Shown here: positions 54,804 through 64,000 of the stretch, in pieces
Numbering within the stretch: the stretch's first letter is position 1
Layout of the letters: every line of letters begins with the position of its first letter
Assembly (NCBI RefSeq): GCF_021018895.1
Contig: NC_079365.1
Coordinates: 17,955,001 to 18,019,000 of the forward strand
Origin: Seriola aureovittata
Taxonomy: Eukaryota > Chordata > Actinopteri > Carangiformes > Carangidae
Length of the DNA: 64,000 nucleotides
Reading direction: 5' to 3'
Translations under genes and position numbers: made by a program
The notes under the pieces: generated by a model
Told to the model about the DNA's origin: nothing
What the model saw: the letters and a program-made list of their open reading frames with translations, nothing else
Database searches by the model: none

Positions 54804-54820
54804 GTAGAGAGGTGTCCTAT

Positions 54821-57800
54821 CTACTCCCCTTCCTCCTGTGCTGGAACCTGAGATGACGAGGGCTCTGAGGGACCCTCCTCAGCCTCTTCTGAAGGGCCCT
54901 GGGACAGGCAGGGGACCAAAACCAGTTTGTCTGTTATTGTATGATCTAGTCTAGTGACTCATTATGCGCAAGGTAATGAATCAATACTAGAAAGTACACG
55001 ACAATACAAGAATGAGTGTAAAAAAAATTCATTCAGTGATTGCATGCGGGGAAGTAGGTCCAGCTGTCAGACCTAGAAATGTGAGGAAGATGACGGTTAT
55101 GTCAGGAAACCAAGAAGACAGAGGAAGAGAGCAGTTAGATCAGGTTTCCCCTCTCTACATTGACTCATTCTTCCCCTTCATGTGCGTGCCTCTGAGAAAG
55201 GGAGTCTGTCTCAACGGTTTCAGTTCTTGAAGCATCTTAACCTCTTTGACAAACTGCTCAGCGGAGAGGATGCGATAAGGCAGACGAGGGGCATCAAGAG
55301 AACTGGCCCGCTTTGGTGACAACTGTCATACAATGTTTTTCGTTTGAAAAATGAAAAAGTTAAGTTTCTAAGAAACACTGGGTGTATATATTCACCAAAA
55401 CTGGATGTCACAAAAGGATGTTTGGAGGTGTATCTGGGGAATTCAACGCTGCCATCTGTGCATTTCCAAGAATTCGTCATATCCTCATGAAGTCAGTTTA
55501 CATAAAGCACGCGGAGCTTGTGCATTGGTTTGCTGTGTACACCGAATGTGCCCAAGCAACAGCAATTTTATACAGTATTTGCTTATATTGTAATCAGTGT
55601 CAAAAGATTCAGAGGATTTATTTGTCACACACACAAGTAATACGTGCAGTAAAATGCAATGTGGCATGTGCTAAAAGACTAAAGAAATATGGCCTAAAGG
55701 TTAGAACTGCAAGCTAAAAAGTGTGAATATATTCAAAAAGGTAAAAATTAACATAAGTTGCAAGATATATGGAGGACAGAGTTCTGTCCAAAACTTTTTT
55801 TTTTCTGTGTTGGACTTCTGACTACAGAGATGTTTTCCAAAGAGCGGACGCTTAAATATTTTAATATGGTTTTGCATTAAGCTATACTAGATTCTATGAG
55901 GACAGACAAATCCATACACACTCAGTTGTATGTTATCATCCTCTGTCTCCTTTCTATTAATAAAAGGTAGGTTTTAATGTTCTATATTTGTTTTAGAGAG
56001 GTGCTGATTCAGCTTCATTCTAATTTCGGAGGCTGCTGTTGAATTGTATTCAATTATTCTGAGCGCTGTTTCCAATATTTTGTTCACCCCATTTATATCA
56101 GTGAGGGTAGACTAAATACACGCCGCATCATTTTTAGCCAGGTATACCTAACAAACAACTGGGTGTAAAGTGATCCCACTGGAAAAATGGTTTGTTCACT
56201 TCAGCCTCACTATCAAATGTACAAATGAGTAGATGAATGTAGCTTAGGTTTGATGCTGAACATAAGCCCTGTGCTTAACACCAGCTTATGATACTCACAA
56301 ACAAGATCAACTGTGAGGTCAACCCTGTATTTACAAGTCATACAGCACAGATGTAACTGACATTAGTCAAAAGGTAAACGTGTGACACAAAATGAGATTT
56401 CTGTTGAACTGAAGCTGAGGCTGCATTCTTCCACAGTCACTAACTCTCAAAGTGAGAGTTTGATGTAATACTAGATCATTTAAAAATTGAAAATAAAAAA
56501 CACTAAAGGGTGGTAATGATTTAGCAAATCTGCAGTGGAGGAGTGTTACATTGTACACACTCAGGGGCTTAAGGTATTTAATGCTTCATAATGATCAAGA
56601 TTGAACAAACCCACTGCTCAGTTTATTAGATTATGAGCCATTTGATATAAATTTTACTTAATAGGTCGGAAGGCTCTGAAAGTTAAGTATTTCACTTTGT
56701 TTCACTGAGCTAAACACAAAAATGCCTAAAGTGTCCCTTAAGACATGAAAAGCCCCATCTAAATCAAAACAGTAATTTTCCAGTCGAGTAGAAGAAACCT
56801 GTGGCTTCAAGTGCTGCATCAAAACAAAACTGGACCACCCCTCTGCCTTTTAAAGATTTAGTTTTCCTCACCTGCTGCTCTTCAGTTACTTCTTGAACTA
56901 CTTTCTGAGGCTGTGGAGAGACAGAGGCGACAAAATTAATTAAACATGAAGGCAGAGTAGCCCTCAAGGGCCGTACAGCTCCAGCATGCACAGACACCCT
57001 GCTGGCTCTGGACATATATTATATTTTTACAATTAACTCCATGATGTCTGCAAGTGTCAGCGATTACGCCATACCCATTTCCTCGGTCGCCCACGTGGTC
57101 GTCTCTCCCCAACGGGCTCTACCTTCTGGGGAAGAACAGATGAGTGTTTAAAAGAGAGGTTCATATATTTTAACAATCATATAACAGTTTTCATATGAAT
57201 AATGTAGTTTTTAAAAAAAAAATGAATTAGCTTCTAGAGGTCAATGGGAAACATCTCACTCAGGAGCTACAGAGGTTTTGTTCTATAAATTGTAGCAATA
57301 ACAACTAAAAAAGTTATTTGGAAATACTTAGATTTCAGGTTGCATGACCTACATGGTTAGCACTGTCAACAATTGCAATAAAACTACTCTCTTCGGTGGT
57401 AAACAGGAAGACAAACGTCTTTTCTTCATTTCAAATCATCCTCTGAAATATTAATATGTTCAGCAAATGCTTAGTTGTGAATTGCGTGGGCTCCTTTACA
57501 TGATCCATCTTTTATGTTGTGCTTATCTGAAGATAAGCGAGGAACTCTCACAGCCAGAGTAAAATATCAACATTTAAGTACAATGGTTTATGTCTTTTTT
57601 AATCTGTCTCCTCTGAGAAATGTTCAGTTTTCCCAAGTCTGAAAACACAAACAATGGATTTGTGTGTCTGTCTAATAGCAAGGTTCATACATGAAATACC
57701 TCACATGGCTGCAACAAGTTTAGCAAGTTCAGTTAATTGACAATAATTGTTTCTCAAAAACTAGTGATGACAGAAAAACAACCAAATTTACCATGTGAGT

Positions 57801-60041
57801 CTCCTCTATGTCTCTCCCAACAAAACAAGCGAATGACAGAAGTGTGTTTAAGAAGACCGGTTGATTTACAGAGTTACACTGTGCATCTACATCATGTTAC
57901 AAATGCAGACACAGTTCCTGCCAATCTTCTGATTTGAATGGAAAGCTGCCAGCATGGGCAGTGCAACAACTTTCCCCCCTGAGTCAACAAATCCTCAAAC
58001 CTGAACTTTAAGAGTGGATTTAGCAAAACTACAAAGTGCATCTTTATTATTTGTATACTGACATATTCTTCTATGGCCATGTTGTTAATAATGATGCATC
58101 TGAAGGCATGTTTCATAACTTATGATTGGTTGATTCATTGATGAGTCTATAATGAGAAAACTAATCAGCAGTTACTGTGATAACTGATTTGTTATTGAAG
58201 TCATTTTTAAAGCAACTTCCCAAATGTACACGTTTGGTGTTTTTCTTAGTCGTATTTGATAGTAAATTGAATATCATCGAGTTTTGGACTGTTGGTTAAT
58301 GTCAACCTGGAATTTTTGACTGCTTTCTGGTATGTTATACACTAAACCATTAACAATATAATTGAGAAAACAAACGGATAAACTATTTAAAAACATTTAT
58401 AGTTGCAGCCCTAGCATGTTTGCACACCCCCAGTAAATTCAGTCTCAATACCTGACGTAAAAATGATTACACACTGAATTCCAGTCAATATCCAGAAGTT
58501 AAAAAGGGTAACTTGATTACTGCAGTTAGGCGCCTTTAGCAGCAGTGATAGAGGAAGAACTTGCATCTTTTACCTGAGTAAGAGAAGCTATACCACAGTG
58601 TACCAGTACTGCACCATGAGTAAAAGTCCTGCATCCAAAATATTACTTGATTTAAAGCACATACAGTAAGTATCGTCAACAAAATGTACAGTAAGTGTGG
58701 AAAGTTAAACATGCAACAATATATATATATATATATGCAACAATACATACTTATATATATATATATATATACTATTGGATAATAATCACTGATGCATTCA
58801 TGTGTAAGTAGCACTTTAATGTTACAACTGGCTGAGATGGAGCTAATCTCAACTGTTGAATATATTGCTGATCTACTGCATGATATTTCAGAAGAAGAAC
58901 GTTTAGAGTGTAAAATAGTGAACTGCAGAGTAATTAGTAACTACATCTGTTAGACCATTGCACAACAGTACAACATGTCCCTTTGAAAAGTGGAATAAAA
59001 GAATAAAATTGCATAAAATGTTAAAATGTACAATTGCAACCTGTAAAGTTCAGTATCTGAGTAAATGTACGTTTCAACCACTATGCAGCAGACATGATGT
59101 GTTTTAATAGTGTTGTAGTGACAGTATTCATAGAAGATTTTTTCTATTTCTGTGTAAGTCAATCTTTCATTGGTCAGAATAATAATAGCTACCTCTGCAC
59201 TGACCAGTCCATCTGTGAGCACTGACTAACAGCTTGTCTTTTCTCTATTTTCAGCTGACATTTGGCCTCACCATGACTGCTGACTGTCTTAAAGTGCCCC
59301 ACAAAAGACATAAATCTTTGCGTTTCAAGACTTATTACTTGCAAAGCTCTCAGATGCACTAGAAAGATAAGCCTGTTAAGATCATATATGGTATGTTATA
59401 AACATGTCGACAGCACTTCCATCAGTTGTAAGACTTAAATTGGCTTCTTCACAGACCTTCTCAAATTCACTAATGATTATTTCTTTCTAACAAGATATTC
59501 TAATGTTAGGATATTTACCAGAAATTCACAACAACATTTCTCCCGATTTATCAAAAATGCATAAATAGGGTGTCCAAAAAAGTTTTGACTGGCAAAGAAG
59601 ACTGTAGTGCTTAGTGCAGAAACAAAGTGCTGTTCCAAACACAAAAGTTAAAGTTCAAATACATATTTAATATCATAGGCAGACTGGTCAGTTTCAACCT
59701 TCAGTGCAGTTCTGGGGCCTTTGTTCTTGCTGCCTTTCGGTCGTCCTCTCGGTCGCTTTGGAGTCGGTGGTCCAACAGGCTCCTGTCAAGAGAGATGGCA
59801 TGCGAAGCCATGACTAACCAATGAAAAATGTTTGAATGAGCTTTTTTCTACAGCCAGGAGATAAAATTATGCAACGATTTATGGTGAACGACAGAGCTGA
59901 TTGGCTTCATCTTTTAAAGACTTTTAAAGTCCTTACCTGCTGCTGTTTCCGTGGCCGACCCCTCCCCCTGCGCGGAGGCTCAGGAGGTGACTGGGCAGTG
60001 CTCGGCTGGGGAGACGGCTCTTTGGTCCCACTGTTACTCAT
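54821..60041 (-). CDS. hmga2: HMGA2-type AT-hook chromatin protein (complete, 5 exons)
   Basis: In transcript order the exons are 60041-59937, 59782-59699, 57125-57075, 56910-56872 and 54898-54821, giving 118 residues (human HMGA2 is 109). HMGA proteins bind the minor groove of AT-rich DNA and act as architectural factors in nuclear chromatin. Three AT-hooks are visible, one per exon: [27 protein letters not shown] and [11 protein letters not shown]. Exon 4 encodes [13 protein letters not shown], the HMGA2-specific linker exon (human PQQVVQKKPAQ). Exon 5 is an acidic tail from GPSEEAEEG to PAQEEGE. The RKQQQ end of exon 1, the Trp after hook 3 and the separate linker exon favour HMGA2 over HMGA1. 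A teleost hmga1 paralogue is not fully excluded. The tail is longer and the linker more acidic than in human. Intron 3 is only 164 bp. Confidence 0.88.
58128..58413 (-). mobile_element. Degraded interspersed repeat (ATCGATTAATC-end family) in hmga2 intron 2
   Basis: It carries AGTAAATTGAATATC, GAGTTTTGGACTGTTGGTTA and ends TTATAGTTGCAGCCCT. This is the reverse orientation of the order seen at 20952-21275. It is diverged and has no coding capacity. Confidence 0.6.
58543..59083 (+). mobile_element. Full-length hAT-like miniature transposon, 541 bp
   Basis: It starts CAGTGATAGAGGAAGAACTT and contains GAGTAAAAGTCCTGCATCC, AGTATCGTCAACAAAATGTA, an (AT)n centre, TATTGGATAATAATCACTG and GTAATTAGTAACTACATCTG. 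It ends GAGTAAATGTACGTTTC then AACCACTA. The flanks are TTTAGCAG (58535-58542) and TGCAGCAG (59084-59091), matching at 6 of 8 positions, the duplication length of hAT elements. I know this family from percomorph genomes, where copies start CAGTGGTGGAAGAAGTA and end TTTCCACCACTG. These are the ends seen around the minisatellite. It lies in hmga2 intron 2. Confidence 0.75.
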
Positions 60042-60624
60042 GCCTGTGTCTTGCCACCTGCTTTAAAGAGTGTGGGCATCAAAGCCTGGAGGAGCGGCCT
60101 CGAGGGCTTAAAGAGGAGAAGACCTGAGTATCAGGAGCTGGAGATGTGAGCAGAGAAATGTGAGAAAAAAAAAATTACAACTCTGGAATGTATGAAGAGG
60201 CAATCATCTTTGACGAAGTTAAGATAATCAGCTATACGGTACAACTTTTCTTTTTGCACAATTACCACAGTGAGTTTCAATCAGTGCTTAATGTATCATT
60301 AAAAAGATCATTCAGAACCACACAGGACCCTTTTCCAGGAGCAAGCGTGGGAACTGCTTATGCATAAGCCTTGGCACCAGGTTCATCGGAACACAGTCAG
60401 GGGTCTGGCAAATGCAGGGAAACATGAGAGTGGTGTGCAGAGACTAAAAGTAGCACAGATATTCACAACTCAATCTACCATCCAAAATCTGCATCTACTG
60501 TACTTTACACTGTCTTTCCATCTGCCCTCTGTGAGGTATTTCTCAATGGGGTCGTGCATGTGGTGGGTGTGCTGATGCTGCGACATCTGTTACTGTAAAA
60601 CTTGTGCCACTGAGACAATAATTT

Positions 60625-60626
<2 letters not shown>

Positions 60627-60661
<35 letters not shown>

Positions 60662-60699
60662 CACACACACACACACACACACACACAACCACACACACA
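60627..60699. repeat. (CA)n microsatellite upstream of hmga2
   Basis: About 30 CA units with a few interruptions, in the presumed 5' UTR intron of hmga2. Confidence 0.97.
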
Positions 60700-60784
60700 A
60701 ACTACTACTACATGCAAAATGTTAATGGAAAGAATCACGACAATATGAAATCTGAGTTTGCAGCCTACGGCAAACTTCAGTGCT

Positions 60785-61245
60785 GCAACAACAGAAAATT
60801 CATCTGCAACTACTCTGATGATCGATTAATAATCTAAATAAAGTTTCAAGCACAAATGCAAAACATTCTCTAGTACTAGTTTCTCAATTTAGAGGAATTG
60901 TTTTGTTAGTTGCTATTTGTTTTATGTAATAGTAAACTGAATCTGAAGGATCATCTTAGGAAATTGCAAAAGACATTTTATTTATCTGACATTTTTATGC
61001 ACCAAATAAATAACTGATTCATCTGTCAATGGGATTAATCATACAGTGAATAAAAAGTTGGAAAACAAGAAATTAAGTGAAGAAAGGCAGCTATTACTTA
61101 TATTTGAGAATCTCAGACAAGGGAACAGTTCATATTTTTGCTTTGAATAATGACTAAAGTGATTAATTCATAATCATAATAATTTTCTGAAAATTTTCTG
61201 TTGGTGGACTAATCAATTAATCAGCTAATAGTTTCAGTTCTAATC
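60785..61245 (-). mobile_element. Degraded interspersed repeat (ATCGATTAATC-end family)
   Basis: It contains GCAACTACTCTGATGATCGA, then TTAATAATCTAAATAAAG, TTTCAAGCACAAATGCAAAAC, AATAGTAAACTGAATCTGA and GACATTTTATTTATCTGACA. The AACTGATTCATCTGTCAATG end follows, and a further CTAATCAATTAATCAGCTAA end lies near 61210. The order fits the same family as the copies at 20952 and 58128. The downstream limit is uncertain. Confidence 0.6.
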
Positions 61246-62210
61246 ACTCTCCAGTAAAGTTATCAGAGGCCTGATTAATAGCACCCCAAATGTTACCAGT
61301 GTCTATGCTTCTGTTGTGGTACCTTCTTAAAAGGTAATAAATATATTGTTAACTTTATTCTTTTACTTTGTATTAAGAGAGTGAACAATAAATGTCTATA
61401 ATAAATGTCTACTCTTTCTGGTAGTAATGTCCCAAGGTGGCCGTTTACCATAACGCCTAGCTCTGTAAGGAATGTGCCAAACACTAATTGCCAACACAGC
61501 CTATCAAAACGGCCGCACTGAAGCAGGAAGTCGGAGTAATTTGAGAAATCTACGTCCTCGTTCAAACGATTTAAAGCCAAATGAGACGCACGACGTCGTC
61601 TCGTCGCTTATAAACTCATTTCGGAGCAACACAACAAGCGTCCTGCATTTCTCCTGCAGCAGCAGACCGTCCTCTCAACCAGTCTGTGTTTGGCAGTCAA
61701 GTACGGGACTGAATGTACTTTTTGCATATGGGCGGCAATTGCAACCATAAAAACACATTCTTTTACAGACTTTAAAGAAGGTGCGTAAAGCGTTGCTGAA
61801 GCGGACCCGCGAATGCAAAGCTTCCAGGCTTTGGTTGAAGTTAGCTGGCACATGTTAACGGCGAACAGTCGAGGCCATCAAGAGTTTTAAAGCGAAGAGT
61901 CGGCGCTCACTAACACAACATCCCCCTGCTTCCATCACTTGCGCAATCGATCTCAAATGTGTTGGGTTTTGGAGTGATAACAACAGGTCCGCCGCCGAAA
62001 TGGATGAACCGAGAGCCAGCAAAGAGCTGCAAAAACTTTACCAAGACGGACAAAAGCGGGCAACACAGGTGCAAAAGCTCTCCTTTCAGAGCAGCCACAC
62101 AACATACATGCATACATTCAGGCTATAGGCTCCATGTTGAGGCTCAGTAATCCTGTTCATGCAGGCAGCGCCAAATGCAACACAATGAGAGCAGAGACTG
62201 TTGAACTTAC

Positions 62211-62324
62211 CTTGAGTCGGTTTGCAGTTTTACCTGGAAGTTCACACAGTCGGCTCACTTTGTGCTCCTGCACAACTATGAAAATCTTAGTATATCGACC
62301 GTCTCATTGGCTGGAATGAAAGGG

Positions 62325-62330
<6 letters not shown>
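62211..62330 (-). promoter_or_regulatory. Candidate hmga2 untranslated first exon and promoter
   Basis: The minus strand has a strong donor, CGACTCAAG|GTAAGT, at 62211/62210. The matching acceptor, TTTAAAGCAG, ends at 60058, 16 bp before the hmga2 start codon. A CCAAT box is on the minus strand at 62310-62306. A 5' UTR intron of about 2.15 kb is inferred. Confidence 0.5.
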
Positions 62331-62391
<61 letters not shown>

Positions 62392-62418
62392 ACTCTCTCA
62401 CTCTCTCCCTCCTCCTCT
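62329..62418. repeat. (CT)n microsatellite at the hmga2 promoter
   Basis: About 29 CT units, then CACTCTCT and CCTCCTCCTC variants. It lies just upstream of the candidate hmga2 first exon and reads (GA)n on the hmga2 sense strand. Confidence 0.95.
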
Positions 62419-64000
62419 AATCGGAAATGTGTGTGATCCCCCCAGACGTCCAGTCACGAATACCCCAGTTGCAGTATAATGGGGGGTTGTAGCAGAGCAG
62501 TATGCATTGCATACTTTCTCTATTAAAGCATGTTTCAAGAAAGAACGAGGGTAGGAGGGTTGAAACAGAGGACCCCGCCCCGAAAAGCTCACCCACTTGA
62601 GAGAGGAAAAGAGAGAGGGAGAGAAGGAGACGGGCATCAGACAGGAGCTCGGGTAGAGTCTGGTTCCGGGGTTCCCAAAGTGGGGTCCGGGGGGCTGGGA
62701 AGTTCCCCACAGAAGGGAGGAAAAAGTTTTGCTTCAGTGGAAATGATGGTGAGATCAGACAGATTCGAGCAGAGGTTTTAATCTCTCTCTCTCACACACA
62801 CACTCTCTCTCTCTCTCCCTGCTGTTATCTCCCCACCTACAGTGTTAGAGATATACTCCTGTAAGTCAGAACAAAGTACAGAAATATCAAATGAGGTTTC
62901 AAAAAACAAAATCTGCAAGGTAGCTGTCTGATATGCATTTGTTTGAGAACCAATTTGCCCCACTTTAGTTAATTTATCATCATGCACTGCATGCAAACAT
63001 ACATTAGAACTGAGAAGCAGTGAAAAAACAGATATATTTGTTCCTCCTGTGTGAGTAAAAATAGACGCCATTAGACGCCATCTCCAGTCATTCATTATTT
63101 TATTCTATTATTCTCTAACCAGTTAATCTATGTATATATATATTTTTTATTATTATCATTTTCAAATGTAATTAAATAAAATTTTTAATTCATATTCTAG
63201 AGTGGACAGTTAAGTTGAATAGTTTTGCTACATATTTAGGTTTATTGTCAGTTCTTTGGGATTTTCAAGCGGTAACTTTGTAAGTTTGCACAAACTGATA
63301 AATACAGATGGAAATGTTTGAACCACGGTGGATACACATTCCAGGGACGGCTAATACTGGACTGCTCATGGAGTCATGTCAGGTGAGCATGCTGGCATGA
63401 GACCAGAACATAAAGCTTTAAGTTACAAAGATGAAGCTCAGCACATGATTTGAACGGTTTACAGTGTCAGTTTCATGATGTAATTCTGAAATTCACAGAC
63501 TGAATAATATCCTGTGAAAGCAGAATATTACAATGAGTTTTAAAAAAAAAAAAGGAATTATACAGAAATACAGAAAATGTTTGCTCTTCCAGCCTTGACA
63601 TAATTTCTCTGGTAATAACCATAAGATACATAAAACAGAATAACAAAGAAATCATTTGCATATTTTTGTAGCAGCATTTATGTTGCTGAGAATCGGTAGT
63701 CAAATATGAATTTGATTAGTCACTCACTATAAATATTACTAAATGAAAGTGAATAGAATGACACTAAAAAAAAACTGTCAACCCGCCATTTCCAAATGCT
63801 GTGTAAAGCAGGAGGATAATTGGCCATCAGTAGTTATCTGTAGACATGTTCTACACTTCAGTCCCATTAAGTTCCTATTTCTGCAAAAAATAAAATAAAT
63901 AAAATGTCAGTATCTTCTGATTGTTCAAGACAAAAGAAAATGGTTGCTGTGAAAATTACCAGGAGAAAGAAACAAAGATATAATGGGGAATAAGAAAGGG
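62419..64000. other. Terminal region, no gene recognised
   Basis: A G+A-rich stretch at 62520-62720 and a short (TC)n/(CA)n block at 62782-62819 are followed by AT-rich sequence. No exon with family similarity and splice signals was found on either strand. Confidence 0.5.

Larger units (their letters stand above)
51394..54820 (-). other. Probable hmga2 3' UTR (about 3.4 kb)
   Basis: The minus strand has AATAAA at 51399-51394, the first good signal before the convergent gene. The 3.4 kb between it and the hmga2 stop holds no exon I can support. HMGA2 mRNAs are known for 3' UTRs of about 3 kb. It contains (GT)n repeats at 53584-53609 and 54664-54734 and three let-7 seed matches listed separately. 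Confidence 0.55.

Noticed and set aside
54821..60041. Assignment of the AT-hook gene to HMGA1
   Set aside because: The separate 13-codon linker exon, Trp after hook 3 and RKQQQ after hook 1 follow HMGA2. I keep a small doubt because teleost HMGA1 proteins are less familiar to me.

Overview
This window is nuclear DNA from a ray-finned fish, most likely a spiny-rayed (percomorph) teleost. It carries vertebrate genes split by GT-AG introns at the positions known for their families, single-gene transcription units, many di- and trinucleotide microsatellites, and short interspersed elements I recognise from percomorph genomes. No prokaryotic features, rRNA, intact tRNA gene or CRISPR array were found.

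Layout. (1) 133-1350, plus: rbp7, a cellular retinol-binding protein. (2) About 1.46-19.2 kb: a very large AT-rich minisatellite (core unit about 36 bp, with shorter variants and higher-order blocks). It lies between two inverted ends of a hAT-like miniature transposon, flanked by an imperfect 8-bp target duplication. (3) 19541-21988, plus: cenps, a histone-fold kinetochore and DNA-repair protein. Its start codon is only about 340 bp from the end of the repeat block. (4) 24078-26575, minus: tardbp (TDP-43). (5) 31370-34947, minus, with an untranslated first exon near 40.0 kb: gnb1, the G-protein beta-1 subunit. (6) 43105-46299, plus: calml6, calmodulin-like 6. (7) 48298-50773, plus: a homologue of human C3orf18, a small single-pass membrane protein, with upstream ORFs. 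(8) 54821-60041, minus: an HMGA2-type AT-hook protein with a long 3' UTR carrying let-7 seed matches. The last 1.6 kb holds simple repeats and no gene I can support.

All seven genes were rebuilt exon by exon. Each gives a full-length frame with consistent splice phases: 135, 124, 402, 340, 155, 165 and 118 residues. The genes do not form a pathway. rbp7, cenps, tardbp, gnb1 and calml6 all have human counterparts on 1p36, so much of the window is an ancient conserved block. The C3orf18 homologue and hmga2 have human counterparts on other chromosomes.

The most unusual content is the roughly 17.4-kb minisatellite. An intact 541-bp relative of the transposon that appears to enclose it lies at 58543-59083, which allows the two to be compared inside this window. 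Other points of interest are the serine/threonine-rich, glycine-poor tail of TDP-43, the very short third intron of hmga2, its let-7 sites, and the upstream ORFs of the C3orf18 homologue.
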